Assembly: GCF_014640435.1 (NCBI RefSeq)
Contig: NZ_BMGY01000003.1
Span: 143,389 to 207,388, forward strand
Length of the DNA stretch: 64,000 nucleotides
Origin: Hymenobacter frigidus
GTDB taxonomy: Bacteria > Bacteroidota > Bacteroidia > Cytophagales > Hymenobacteraceae
Direction: 5' to 3'
The notes beneath the pieces were generated by a model. The model did not search any database. It was not told where the DNA came from and was given only the letters and a program-made list of their open reading frames with translations. The translations under genes were made by a program, and so were the position numbers. Shown here one piece after another: positions 7,469 through 16,526 of the stretch. The stretch's first letter is position 1. Each line of letters begins with the position of its first letter.

Positions 7469-9646
7469 TTATTCCACCGTCAGCTTGCTGCTGTACGTTT
7501 CGCCGTCGAGCGAGATACGCACCACATAAATGCCGGCTGGCAGCGTGCGGCCAGCGGCCAGCAGAGGCAGGGTTTGCTGGCCGGCCCCGTAGGTCTTGGC
7601 TGGCAGCGTGAGCACATCGCGGCCGAGCAAGTCGGTCAGGCGCAGCTGGATTTTGGTGCTGGCCGTCAGGTTCACGTGCACGGCCGTGGCGTTGGTCATC
7701 GGGTTGGGGTACACGCTTATGCCCCGGCTGCTCAACGCATCGGCCTTGGTGGCCAGCGGGCTGCTGATGCGCAGGTTGTCCAGGTAGAAGTTGTTGCCCT
7801 GGGGCGAACCGTTCACTATTTGCAGGCGCAACTTAAACAGGCCGCTGCCCTGGTACTGGCTTGGAATCGGCACGGTAAGGTCCTGCCACTCGCTGCTGGA
7901 TGCGGGCGTGTAGCCGTCAATCGGCGTCAGGCCCTGGGTGGAAAGGGACGCCGGGTAATATACTGTGGGGAGCGACCAGGTAGTGCCGCAATCACTGCTG
8001 AACGAAATGCGCAGCTGGTCGTTGGCGCCGGCCGTGCGAAGGGCGTAAGCGCGGGCAAACGTCAGCACTGTGCCCGCCGAAGCCGAAGCTAAGTTGATGT
8101 TGGGCGAAACCAACGTCGTGATGGTGCCAGCGGGGTAGCTGCGGTTGCTCACTACTAAATACGCACTGCCAGTGGCCGCCGAAAAAGCCGTCTGTCGGCG
8201 CCAGGCAAACGAGCTGGAAGCCAAGCCCGTACTGGTGACACCAGCCGTTTCGTAGTTGCGCAAGGAAGGGGCCGCAAAAGTATTGGGGAAGTTACTGTCC
8301 TCGAATGACTCAGCGTAGGGAGCCGTCTCGCCCCCGGTGGGGCCCTCCACGCGGATGTAATCCGTGCGGGTTGACGTGCTGCTGCCCACACCGTTGGACA
8401 CCGTTTCGGTCACCGGGTAAATGCCGGCCGTGGCATAGCTCACCGTGACAGTAGGTCCGGTGGCAGTAGCGGGCGTGCCGCCGGGAAACGACCAGCCATA
8501 CGTGATGGTACTACTAGTCGCGGTGGTGTTGTAGGAGTAGTCGCGCAGCGTGACGGGGGTATTGATGCAAACGCTGGTTCCCGTGATGGCGGCAAAAGCC
8601 GCGATAGGAGCACAGTTGGGAGCCACAAAACCATCGGTGGTACCGGTAGAAACCAGGTTCGCCGGGGTGGTGAGCCCCGTGCGGATGGTGTTGAGCACGT
8701 TGCGCATCAGGGCTTTCTGCCCTTGGGTAAACATGGTGGGGCAGGACGCGTAATCCATAAAATTCTGCACGTTGGCCAGGGTGGCGCAGGGCGAGTAGCT
8801 CAGGTCGCAGTTAAAAGTGCCATCGGTCGGCGGCGTGTCGGCCACGAAGTCCGTGCCGCTGCAGTTGCCGGTGCCAGGATTGTTGGTTTGGCCCCAGGGG
8901 TGCGACAAACCGAAATAGTGGCCGATTTCGTGAGTGGCCGTGCGGCTCAAGGCGCGGCTGGGGTTGCTGGTGCCCTGGTTCCCGAACCAGTCGCCGCGCA
9001 CCACGAAGCCATCGCGCTGGGGCGTCGAGTTCTGCGGCAGGTTGGAATAGCCCAGCACAATGCCCCCCGCCGACGGGGTTCCGATGCTGCCGACCACCCA
9101 AATATTGAGGTAGCGGTCACGGTCCCAAATGGATACGGCCTGCACCGAGCCACTCTGGTTGTCATTAACGAGGTTGGGGGCGTAGTGACGGGTAATGCCC
9201 GTGGTGCAGCTGCCATTGGGGTCCACTTTGGCCAGCCTGAACTGGAAGCCCAGCGAGGCCGCAATTGGGCGGAACGGCGCTACCGTATTAGCCGTGTCGG
9301 CGTTCTGTTTCTGATAGTCAATGTTAAGTTGGTTAATAGCGCTGGCAATCTGTTGGTCACTAATGTTATTAGCGCCGCCAGAATGAATGACGTGGACTAC
9401 CACTGGGATAGTCACATCGGGCGTGGCAGCCATGCCGCGCTGCTGCAGGCTCATGGTAGCCAGTTTTTGGTAGAGTGCCTGCTGCGCTTCTCTGGCACCC
9501 GGGTGCTCGGCAAAGTAGCGCTCCTGCTCGGCTACGGCCCCGCACCAATTACGGCCGCGCTCACTGGCTACATTTTGAGCGCTAGCTCCTAAACCCATCA
9601 GGGCCAGGGCTAGAGTCAGCACCGAGGGTAAAACTTTTTTAAACAT
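7469..9646 (-). CDS. Secreted M43 (cytophagalysin-like) metalloprotease, PKD, T9SS sorting domain
   Basis: This 725-residue protein starts at ATG 9646 (MFKKVLPSVLTLALALMGLG), which gives a clean signal peptide. The M43 zinc site HEIGHYFGLSH is at about 238-248, followed by a Met-turn-like segment (CPTMFTQGQKALM). Then come a PKD domain (ITYGWSFPGGTPATATG), a jelly-roll/MAM-like region (AESFEDSNFPNTFAAP), and a C-terminal type A sorting domain (SVYPNPMTNA ... GIYVVRISLDGETYSSKLTV). It should be exported by Sec and T9SS and act outside the cell; the substrate is unknown. It is paralogous to the next gene upstream, 155 bases away. Confidence 0.93.
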   Translation of the reverse strand: MFKKVLPSVLTLALALMGLGASAQNVASERGRNWCGAVAEQERYFAEHPGAREAQQALYQKLATMSLQQRGMAATPDVTIPVVVHVIHSGGANNISDQQIASAINQLNIDYQKQNADTANTVAPFRPIAASLGFQFRLAKVDPNGSCTTGITRHYAPNLVNDNQSGSVQAVSIWDRDRYLNIWVVGSIGTPSAGGIVLGYSNLPQNSTPQRDGFVVRGDWFGNQGTSNPSRALSRTATHEIGHYFGLSHPWGQTNNPGTGNCSGTDFVADTPPTDGTFNCDLSYSPCATLANVQNFMDYASCPTMFTQGQKALMRNVLNTIRTGLTTPANLVSTGTTDGFVAPNCAPIAAFAAITGTSVCINTPVTLRDYSYNTTATSSTITYGWSFPGGTPATATGPTVTVSYATAGIYPVTETVSNGVGSSTSTRTDYIRVEGPTGGETAPYAESFEDSNFPNTFAAPSLRNYETAGVTSTGLASSSFAWRRQTAFSAATGSAYLVVSNRSYPAGTITTLVSPNINLASASAGTVLTFARAYALRTAGANDQLRISFSSDCGTTWSLPTVYYPASLSTQGLTPIDGYTPASSSEWQDLTVPIPSQYQGSGLFKLRLQIVNGSPQGNNFYLDNLRISSPLATKADALSSRGISVYPNPMTNATAVHVNLTASTKIQLRLTDLLGRDVLTLPAKTYGAGQQTLPLLAAGRTLPAGIYVVRISLDGETYSSKLTVE

Positions 9647-9801
9647 ATGGAGATGTTGGGGGAATAAAATGCCGGAAAAGGAGGAAGGGGGGAAACGGGT
9701 GGTAAACTCAAAAGCGGATTTAGCCAACGGATACGGCGCTCACCACTACCGGACTTATCAAAAACACACACGCTACAAGGTCAACTTCAGGAATAATTTC
9801 C

Positions 9802-12015
9802 TTATTCTACCACGAGCTTAGTGGCCCAACGTGCAGTTGCTGAGCGCAGTTCAATCAGGTAGATGCCGGGCGCAGGGCGCGGGGCACCCGCCAGCAGGGG
9901 CAGGGTTTGGCGGCCCGCCCGGCCCTGCAGGCGCGTGGCGGGCCGCACCAGGCGGCCCAGCACATCGGTCAGGCGCACTTCGACCATCCCCGCGAGGGGC
10001 AGCGTGAATTCTATTGCGGTTTCAGCCGTGAGCGGATTGGGAAAAACGAGGAGCGGGGCGCCCGCCGAATTGCTGCCGCGGCTGGCCAGCGTCGTGGCTG
10101 CCCCGATGGCCAGTTTGTCGACGTACAAATTATTGCCGCCGTTGCTAATCAGCTGCAAGCGGACCTGAAAACGGCTGGTATAGTAGCTGGCCGGAATATC
10201 CAGGCGCAGCTGCTTCCAGTCGGCGGCGACTTTAGGCGTGAAGCCGTACACGCGCAGCGTGTCGCGGGTGTTCAGGTCGCCCGGAAAGTAGTTGCGCTGA
10301 TTCAGCCAAGTCAGGCCGCAGTCGGTGCTGAACTGCACGCTGAGGTAGTCGTTGGTCGTCACGGGGCGCAGGGCGTACGACCGGTCAAACGTGAGCACGG
10401 CCGGGTTGGCGGCCGAGTAGCCGCTCAGGTTAATGTTGGGCGAAGCAATGCGCGTTTGGGTGCCCAGGGGAACCAACGAATTGCTTACCGTGACGCAGGC
10501 GTTGCCATCGCTCGATTGCAGGCCGCCGGCCACGTTCACGACGCGCCGCCAGCGCGCCGCGCCCAGCGTGGAGCTGGACGACGCCTCCCAGTTGCGCAGG
10601 TCAGGAACCGCGAAGTTGAGCGGGAACGCGGCCGCCTCGAATGATTCTGCCACCGGGCCAGCCAGGCCCGCGTTGCCTCCGGTCACTTGCATCAGGCCGG
10701 CGCGGGTGGCGGTGCCACTGCCGCCGGCCGTGGTCACGGTCAGCGTTACGCCGTAGATGCCGCCGTTGGGATAAGTTACCACCGGGTTGGCCAGGGTGGA
10801 AGCAGCGGGTACGCCGCCCGGGAACTGCCAGGCGTAGCTCGCGCCACCGCCCGTGAGGGCAGCGTTGTAGGAGTAGTCGGTAAACGCTACGGACGAGCCT
10901 TCGCAAACCATCGTAGCCGCGGGCCGAAACGCCACTATCGGCGCGCAGGGGCCGCCCGCGAAGCCGCTATTGGTACCCGTAGCCAGCAGGTTGGCCGGGG
11001 TGGTGAGCTGCTGCCGGCAGCTCAGCTGGAGCGAAGCCCGCATCACGGCGCGCTGGCCCAGCGTGAACATGCGCGAGCAGCTCGCATAATCCATGTAGTT
11101 CTGGGTGTTGGCCAGCACGGGCTGGCCGGTTTGCGGGTCGGTGCAGGGCGCGAAGGCCAGGTTGCAGCCGCTTTGGGCCCCGGTGGTGGTGGGCGTATCG
11201 GCAATGCCGTCGCTCAGGCCGCAGTTGCTGGGCAGGCCCGGCGTGTTGCTGCCGCCCCAGGTGTGGGGCAGGCCAAAGTAGTGGCCAATTTCGTGGGTCA
11301 TCGAGCGCACCGCCAGGTTGCCACCGCCCGAAGTGCCGATGCTGCCAAACTGGACGTTGCGTATCACAATGCCGTCCACGCTGCCGCCCGAGCAGGGCAG
11401 GTAGGCGTAGCCGCCGGCCCCGTTGGCACTGGTGCAAATCCAGACGTTCAGGTACTTGCCCTGGTCCCACTTAATGAGGTTCTTCACCCGGTCGTCGCCG
11501 ATGCTGGTGTCGGTGGAGTACGTGCGGGTGATGCCCGTGGTGCAGTTGCCGTTGGGGTCCAGCTTGGCCAGCTTCATCTGGAAGCCGACGTTGGCATAGC
11601 GGGCCCGAAAAAACGGGATGACATCGGCGGTGTCGCGGTTGGTCTTGCTAAAATCCTCGTTGATAACCCGCATGGCATCCAGCACCTGCGCATCGGAAAT
11701 GTTGCTGCTGCCGCCGTTGTGAATGATGTGCATCACCACGGGTACTGTCACATCGGGGGTGGCCAGCAGGCGGGCCTGGGCGGCGGGGCTCATCTGAGCT
11801 ACTTCCCGCAAAAACGCCTTGTAGGCCTGTTCCGCGCCCGGCTGCCGGGCAAAGGCCGCCTGCTGGGCACTGTCGAAGGCGCAACGCAGACCGGTGCGGT
11901 GTTCGGGGTAGGCGCGGGTCACGCCTTCGGGCGTTTGCGCGGTGGCCGCGTGGGCCAGGGTTATCACTCCAACTCCCAGCAACCAGCGCCGGGAAGCGCG
12001 TAACATTTTCAGCAT
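9802..12015 (-). CDS. Secreted M43 metalloprotease, paralogue of the preceding gene
   Basis: The protein has 737 residues from ATG 12015 (MLKMLRASRRWLLGVGVITL). It has the same architecture: signal peptide, HEIGHYFGLPH at about 241-251, Met-turn region CSRMFTLGQRAVM, PKD domain (ASYAWQFPGGVPAAST), MAM-like region (AESFEAAAFPLNFAVP) and T9SS sorting tail (LVFPNPLTAETA ... GIYLIELRSATARWATKLVVE). An in-frame extension to 12108 lacks signal-peptide character. The M43 core is close to its neighbour, while the catalytic loop has an extra insertion and the linkers differ, consistent with an older tandem duplication. No terminator is visible between them, so they may be co-transcribed. Confidence 0.93.
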   Translation of the reverse strand: MLKMLRASRRWLLGVGVITLAHAATAQTPEGVTRAYPEHRTGLRCAFDSAQQAAFARQPGAEQAYKAFLREVAQMSPAAQARLLATPDVTVPVVMHIIHNGGSSNISDAQVLDAMRVINEDFSKTNRDTADVIPFFRARYANVGFQMKLAKLDPNGNCTTGITRTYSTDTSIGDDRVKNLIKWDQGKYLNVWICTSANGAGGYAYLPCSGGSVDGIVIRNVQFGSIGTSGGGNLAVRSMTHEIGHYFGLPHTWGGSNTPGLPSNCGLSDGIADTPTTTGAQSGCNLAFAPCTDPQTGQPVLANTQNYMDYASCSRMFTLGQRAVMRASLQLSCRQQLTTPANLLATGTNSGFAGGPCAPIVAFRPAATMVCEGSSVAFTDYSYNAALTGGGASYAWQFPGGVPAASTLANPVVTYPNGGIYGVTLTVTTAGGSGTATRAGLMQVTGGNAGLAGPVAESFEAAAFPLNFAVPDLRNWEASSSSTLGAARWRRVVNVAGGLQSSDGNACVTVSNSLVPLGTQTRIASPNINLSGYSAANPAVLTFDRSYALRPVTTNDYLSVQFSTDCGLTWLNQRNYFPGDLNTRDTLRVYGFTPKVAADWKQLRLDIPASYYTSRFQVRLQLISNGGNNLYVDKLAIGAATTLASRGSNSAGAPLLVFPNPLTAETAIEFTLPLAGMVEVRLTDVLGRLVRPATRLQGRAGRQTLPLLAGAPRPAPGIYLIELRSATARWATKLVVE

Positions 12016-12152
12016 AAACAGAAAAAAAGTGTGCTTGCTTCTTGGCCGCCAGCGCGGGCTTACTGCCCCGCGCCCTTTGGCGTGGGGTTCCCCGGCGGGG
12101 CCTAACAAGAAGCAAGTTACGCGGTCATCGCCCGGCCAGCGCCATCGTGAAT

Positions 12153-12764
12153 TCAGGTCGGCCAGCCCCCGGCCCCGAGCAAGGGCACAAACCGAAATTC
12201 CTCAAACTCCTCGCGCACGAATGCTTCCGGCCCCTCACGGGTCACGCGCACCATGCGTTGAGATTGGCTGTCGCCCACCGGAATCACCAGCCGACCACCT
12301 ACGCGCAACTGGCGCAGCAAGGCCGGCGGCAGGCCCGGCGCGCCGGCCGTGACCAGAATGCCATCGAAGGGCGCGCGGGCGGGCAGGCCCAAGGTGCCGT
12401 CGCCGCAATACAAACTAGCTCCGCCCGCGCCCATGGCCGCCAGCCGCTGTCGGGTGCGCGCAAATAGCACTTCGTTGAACTCAACGCTGTCGACGTGGGG
12501 AGTGAGGCGCAGCAGCACCGCGCACTGGTAGCCCGAGCCCGTACCGATTTCCAGGACGTGGTCGGTGGGCTGCACGCCCAGGAGCTGGGTTTGGAAGGCC
12601 ACCGTGTAAGGCTGCGAAATAGTCTGGCCCTCGCCAATGGGAAAGGCCTTGTCCTGGTAGGCGTGGGTTTCGAAGGCCGGCTCGAAGAACAGGTGGCGCG
12701 GCACGGCCCCCAGCGCCGCCAGCACCGGCTCGTTGTGAATGCCCTTTAGGCGCAGCTCGCGCAC
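12153..12764 (-). CDS. pcm: Protein-L-isoaspartate O-methyltransferase
   Basis: Pcm uses SAM to methylate L-isoaspartyl residues and start repair of aged proteins. Segments: GAVPRHLFFEPAF, AFPIGEGQTISQPYTVA, the SAM loop VLEIGTGSGYQCAVL, and FDGILVTAGAPGLPPALL. The length (203 residues from GTG 12764) is near the family norm. Homology-like sequence extends upstream in frame (PDTYRHQGQRRALVRELRLK) without ATG, GTG or TTG, so either GTG 12764 is used or a rare CTG/ATT start lies upstream. It lies 137 bases before the protease pair on the same strand. Confidence 0.93.
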   Translation of the reverse strand: MRELRLKGIHNEPVLAALGAVPRHLFFEPAFETHAYQDKAFPIGEGQTISQPYTVAFQTQLLGVQPTDHVLEIGTGSGYQCAVLLRLTPHVDSVEFNEVLFARTRQRLAAMGAGGASLYCGDGTLGLPARAPFDGILVTAGAPGLPPALLRQLRVGGRLVIPVGDSQSQRMVRVTREGPEAFVREEFEEFRFVPLLGAGGWPT

Positions 12765-12916
12765 CAGCGCCCGCCGCTGGCCCTGGTGGCGGTAAGTGTC
12801 CGGAAGTGGTGAGATGGCGTGCAGATAAATGAGTGAACAAAAAGGAGGGAGCGAGGCGCGAGTGAAAAAATCGCCTCTTTGCCAATGTCAGCGTCCGACA
12901 ACTACCCGCAGGCTCA

Positions 12917-12924
12917 TACCTTTG
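12917..12924 (+). promoter_or_regulatory. -7 promoter element TACCTTTG for the sugar transferase gene
   Basis: An exact TAnnTTTG match lies in the 150-base divergent gap between pcm and the sugar transferase gene. A GTG begins four bases after it at 12929; the better coding start is TTG 12977. Confidence 0.6.
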
Positions 12925-12976
12925 CCAGGTGCGGTGCTCCTCCACAGGCCGCGAAAATACTACCCAATTTGTCGTT

Positions 12977-14398
12977 TTGCAGCTAATTCGCCGCTTTCAG
13001 TACATCAAGCTCGTGGCTGCCGACTTTGGCGCGGCGCTGGTAGCATGGATGTGTTTTTACCTCGTTCGCAAATATTTGCTCAACGAACTGACGGGCTACC
13101 GGTTCACCGAAGGTGCCTTGTTCGACCTCACGGGTTCGGCCGTGTTCATCGCCGTATTCTGGACCGTGCTCTACACGCTGGTGGGCGAATACCGCGATAT
13201 CTACCGCAAGTCGCGCCTGGCCGAAATCATCCGGCTGGCGCGGGTGTCGGTACTCGGGGCAGTGGTCATCTTCTTCACGCTGCTGCTCGATGACCAAGGC
13301 GTAATGAACTACCGGGCTTATTATAAGACCTTTACGGCATACTACCTGCTGCATTTCTTCATCACGGCCATTTTGCGCACCTGGGCCGTGAGTAGCGTGC
13401 AGCGTCAGATTTATAAGGGCCGGATTTCATTTCCCACGCTGCTGGTGGGCTCCAATGCGCTGGCTTTGAATACCTTTCACGAGTTAGCTCGTACCAGTCG
13501 CCACCTGGGCCTGCGCCTGATTGGATTCACGCCCGTGGGCGATACCGTGGACCCTGAGCTCGCGGCGGAGCTGCCCGCCAACGGCCCGTACCAACGCCTG
13601 CCCGCTCTGGTGCGCGCGCTCAAAGTCGAGCAGATTGTTATTGCCCTCGAGCCCAGCGAGCACCGGCTTATTCAGGATATCCTGGCGCTGCTGGAAGGCA
13701 CGCCGGCCCGCGTGAGCATTCTGCCCGACCTCTACCAGATGCTGCTGGGCTCGGTGAAGGTGAACCACTTATTTGGCACGCCACTCATCGAAATCAAGCA
13801 GGATTTGCTGCCGGTGTGGCAGGCGGTGCTCAAGCGGGTGATTGACGTGGGGGGCTCGGCGCTGTTTCTGGTCCTGGCCTGGTGGGTGTATGCCTTCACG
13901 GCCGTGATGGTGAAACTGTCCTCGCCCGGACCGGTATTTTACCGGCAGGTGCGAATCGGACGTAATGGCCTGCCGTTCAATATTATCAAGTTTCGCTCGA
14001 TGTTCACCGACGCTGAGAAAACGGGCCCGGCCCTGAGCTCGGACTACGACCCGCGCATCACCAAGTGGGGCCGTTTCATGCGCAAGGTCCGCCTCGACGA
14101 GCTGCCCCAGTTCTGGAACGTAATAAAAGGCGACATGAGCATTGTAGGTCCGCGTCCGGAGCGCCAGTTTTTCATCGACCAGATTGTGAAAATCGCGCCC
14201 CACTACCGCCACCTGCACCGCGTGCGCCCCGGCCTCACCTCGCTGGGCCAGGTGAAATACGGCTACGCCGAAACCGTGGCGCAGATGGTGGAGCGGCTCA
14301 AATTCGATATTCTCTATATCGAAAACATGAGCCTGGCCATGGACTTCCGGGTCCTGCTCTACACGCTGAAGATTATCATGGAAGGACGGGGTAAGTAG
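12977..14398 (+). CDS. Polyprenyl glycosylphosphotransferase (undecaprenyl-phosphate sugar-1-P transferase)
   Basis: This membrane enzyme loads the first sugar-1-phosphate onto undecaprenyl phosphate for exopolysaccharide or O-antigen synthesis. N-terminal TM helices (about residues 10-130) lead to a CoA-binding/NAD-fold-like middle domain (TLLVGSNALALNTF). The C-terminal bacterial sugar transferase domain has SSPGPVFYRQVRIGRNG, IIKFRSMFTDAE, RKVRLDELPQFWNVIKGDMS and IVGPRPER. TTG 12977 starts at LQLIRRFQYIKLVAADFG, as expected for homologues (473 residues); GTG 12929 would add 16 residues. No polysaccharide cluster surrounds it. Confidence 0.92.
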   Translation: MQLIRRFQYIKLVAADFGAALVAWMCFYLVRKYLLNELTGYRFTEGALFDLTGSAVFIAVFWTVLYTLVGEYRDIYRKSRLAEIIRLARVSVLGAVVIFFTLLLDDQGVMNYRAYYKTFTAYYLLHFFITAILRTWAVSSVQRQIYKGRISFPTLLVGSNALALNTFHELARTSRHLGLRLIGFTPVGDTVDPELAAELPANGPYQRLPALVRALKVEQIVIALEPSEHRLIQDILALLEGTPARVSILPDLYQMLLGSVKVNHLFGTPLIEIKQDLLPVWQAVLKRVIDVGGSALFLVLAWWVYAFTAVMVKLSSPGPVFYRQVRIGRNGLPFNIIKFRSMFTDAEKTGPALSSDYDPRITKWGRFMRKVRLDELPQFWNVIKGDMSIVGPRPERQFFIDQIVKIAPHYRHLHRVRPGLTSLGQVKYGYAETVAQMVERLKFDILYIENMSLAMDFRVLLYTLKIIMEGRGK

Positions 14399-14436
14399 GG
14401 TTGAGGATGACCAACGCTTCCTTCTTTTAGCACGCG

Positions 14437-14444
14437 TACCTTTG
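14437..14444 (+). promoter_or_regulatory. -7 promoter element TACCTTTG for mnmA
   Basis: An exact TAnnTTTG match lies 48 bases before the mnmA ATG at 14492, giving a leader of roughly 40 bases. The short gap after the sugar transferase gene (94 bases) contains no obvious terminator. Confidence 0.6.
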
Positions 14445-14491
14445 CCAGTGCCGGCCGGAACCATTCAAGCTCCGGGCGAATTGCACCACTT

Positions 14492-15649
14492 ATGAATACC
14501 GAAGTAAAAGGACGCGTACTCGTCGCGATGAGCGGCGGAATCGACTCCAGCGTGGCCGCCGTGCTGCTGCACGAGCAAGGCTACGAAGTAGTCGGAATGA
14601 CGATGAAAACCTGGGATTACGCCAGCGCCGGCGGCTCCAAAAAGGAAACCGGCTGCTGCTCGCTCGACAGCATCAACGATGCCCGCGACATTGCCGTGCA
14701 GCTCGGTTTCCCGCACTATATTATTGACATCCGGGACGAGTTCGGCGATTTTGTCATCGACAACTTCACCGATGAATACCTGGCCGGCCGCACGCCCAAC
14801 CCTTGCGTGCTCTGCAACACCCACATCAAGTGGGACGCCCTGCTGCGCCGCGCCGACCAGCTTGGCTGCGAGTTCATCGCCACCGGTCACTACGCCAACA
14901 TCCGCAAGGATGCCGAAACCGGCCGTTTTGTGGTGAGCAAGGGCTTCGATGAAAACAAGGACCAGAGCTATGCCCTGTGGGGCGTGAGCCAGGCCAGCCT
15001 GAGCCGCACGCTGTTCCCGCTGGGTGGCATGCGCAAAACCGAAATCTATGACGAAGCCCGCCGGCGCGGTTTCACCGAGCTGGTGAACAAGCCCGAGAGC
15101 TACGAAATCTGCTTTATTCCCGACAACGACTACCGGGGTTTCCTGCGCCGCCGCGTGCCGGGCCTGGAAGCGCGCGTGGCCGGCGGCAACTTCGTGACCA
15201 AAAACGGCCGCGTCATTGGCAAGCACGAGGGCTACCCGTTCTACACCATCGGGCAGCGCAAGGGGCTGGGCGTGGCGTTGGGCTACCCCGCATTTGTGCT
15301 CGAAATCCGGCCTGATACCAACGAAGTGGTGCTGGGCAACTACGAAGAGCTGGCCAGTACGGCCACGGTAGTGGGCAAGCTCAACATGGGCAAGCAGGCC
15401 AACCTCATCGGCCAGGGCCTGGTGCCGGCCGTGGTGAAAGTGCGCTACAACCACGACGGCGCCCCGGCGTTTCTGGAAGAAGTGGACGGCAAAATTCGCG
15501 TGTATTTCGAGGAGCCCGTGCACGCCATCACGCCCGGCCAGGCCGCCGTGTTCTACGACGGGCCGGACGTGCTGGGCGGCGGTTGGATTGAACGCCACGT
15601 AATCGGGGAATTCCCCTTACCTTTTACCGCTGCGGAAGCGACCCACTAG
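14492..15649 (+). CDS. mnmA: tRNA-specific 2-thiouridylase
   Basis: MnmA thiolates the wobble uridine of Lys, Glu and Gln tRNAs using sulfur relayed from a cysteine desulfurase. The PP-loop VAMSGGIDSSVAAVLL binds ATP. The catalytic Cys pair is present: NPCVLCNTHIKW and ESYEICFIPDNDYRGF. YPFYTIGQRKGLGVALG marks the central beta domain. The length of 385 residues is slightly longer than many MnmA proteins but in range. It is followed after 38 bases by a lipoprotein gene and a secreted protease gene on the same strand, possibly one transcript. Confidence 0.97.
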   Translation: MNTEVKGRVLVAMSGGIDSSVAAVLLHEQGYEVVGMTMKTWDYASAGGSKKETGCCSLDSINDARDIAVQLGFPHYIIDIRDEFGDFVIDNFTDEYLAGRTPNPCVLCNTHIKWDALLRRADQLGCEFIATGHYANIRKDAETGRFVVSKGFDENKDQSYALWGVSQASLSRTLFPLGGMRKTEIYDEARRRGFTELVNKPESYEICFIPDNDYRGFLRRRVPGLEARVAGGNFVTKNGRVIGKHEGYPFYTIGQRKGLGVALGYPAFVLEIRPDTNEVVLGNYEELASTATVVGKLNMGKQANLIGQGLVPAVVKVRYNHDGAPAFLEEVDGKIRVYFEEPVHAITPGQAAVFYDGPDVLGGGWIERHVIGEFPLPFTAAEATH

Positions 15650-15687
15650 CGCTTTTTGCCCGTTTCTCCCCCTTCTTTCCCGCGCTT

Positions 15688-16488
15688 ATGTTCCGGATGC
15701 TATCAACCTTAAATCAGTGTTTCAACGCTCGTCACTTCGCCTTTGCCGCCGCGGCATTGGGTCTGAGTCTGACGGGCTGTAAGGACACTGTGGAAGTATT
15801 GCCTGACTCGGGCACCGACTACTACCCGGTGGCAGTGGGCAACTTTTGGGTCTATGCCGTGGCTGATACTACCTGGAGCCTGGCTTCGCAGTCGACGCCC
15901 AGCGTGCGCACGGCCAGCGCCTTCCAGTTCAAGGAAACCATCACGGAAATCATCACCGACGCGGCCGGCCAGAAAGCCTACCGCCTGGTGCGGGCCAAGC
16001 GCCTGACCCCGGCCGATGCCTGGCGCAACGACAGTGTGTTCATTCTCAGCGCCAACTCCAAGTTCGTGACGCTGAACCGCAACAATGCCCGCACGCTGGA
16101 ACTGGTTTTTCCGGTGAAGGAAGGTCGTTCGTGGAATTTTAATGCCTTCAACAATAACTCGAACGACACCATAACAGCCGAAACCCGCCAGTACAGTCGC
16201 ATTGGGCAGCCATTTACTTCAAGGGTCGTGGCTGGCAATCCGGTCATTACGTACCCCGCCACGATTACAACCGAGAACACGGGCACGGCCAACCAGAATA
16301 CGCTCCTTAAGATTCTTAACTACCAGCAAGTATTTGCCAAAAAAGTAGGGCCGGTACATCGCCGCCGCCGTTACTTGCTTCCTTTTAATTACACAGATTC
16401 ACGTAATGGCAACCAGATTTACATTCCGGGTTCGTACTTCAGCGCTTCCGTCCGGCACGAAACTCTGATTGATTACGGCCCACGCTAA
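15688..16488 (+). CDS. Uncharacterised lipoprotein
   Basis: This 266-residue protein has a lipoprotein signal peptide; the lipobox is LTGC with Cys near residue 31. The mature part begins KDTVEVLPDSGTDYYPVAVG and continues with NFWVYAV, a start common in Bacteroidota lipoproteins with a beta-sandwich fold, but I recognise no named family. The body is rich in Thr/Asn beta-strand-like segments. It lies 38 bases after mnmA and 38 before the secreted subtilisin, suggesting co-expression with the latter. It should sit in the inner leaflet of the outer membrane or the periplasm. Function unknown. Confidence 0.85.
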   Translation: MFRMLSTLNQCFNARHFAFAAAALGLSLTGCKDTVEVLPDSGTDYYPVAVGNFWVYAVADTTWSLASQSTPSVRTASAFQFKETITEIITDAAGQKAYRLVRAKRLTPADAWRNDSVFILSANSKFVTLNRNNARTLELVFPVKEGRSWNFNAFNNNSNDTITAETRQYSRIGQPFTSRVVAGNPVITYPATITTENTGTANQNTLLKILNYQQVFAKKVGPVHRRRRYLLPFNYTDSRNGNQIYIPGSYFSASVRHETLIDYGPR

Positions 16489-16526
16489 CGCCACGGCGCT
16501 CACTCCTTTCCTACACGTTGCATACT

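Noticed and set aside
10687..12003. 438-codon + strand frame opposite the second M43 gene
   Set aside because: It is antisense to a protein with complete catalytic and sorting motifs; its own translation is Gly/Ala/Arg-rich with no domain pattern, a usual effect of high GC.
14465..15598. 377-codon minus-strand frame opposite mnmA
   Set aside because: Shadow of mnmA, whose catalytic motifs are complete.
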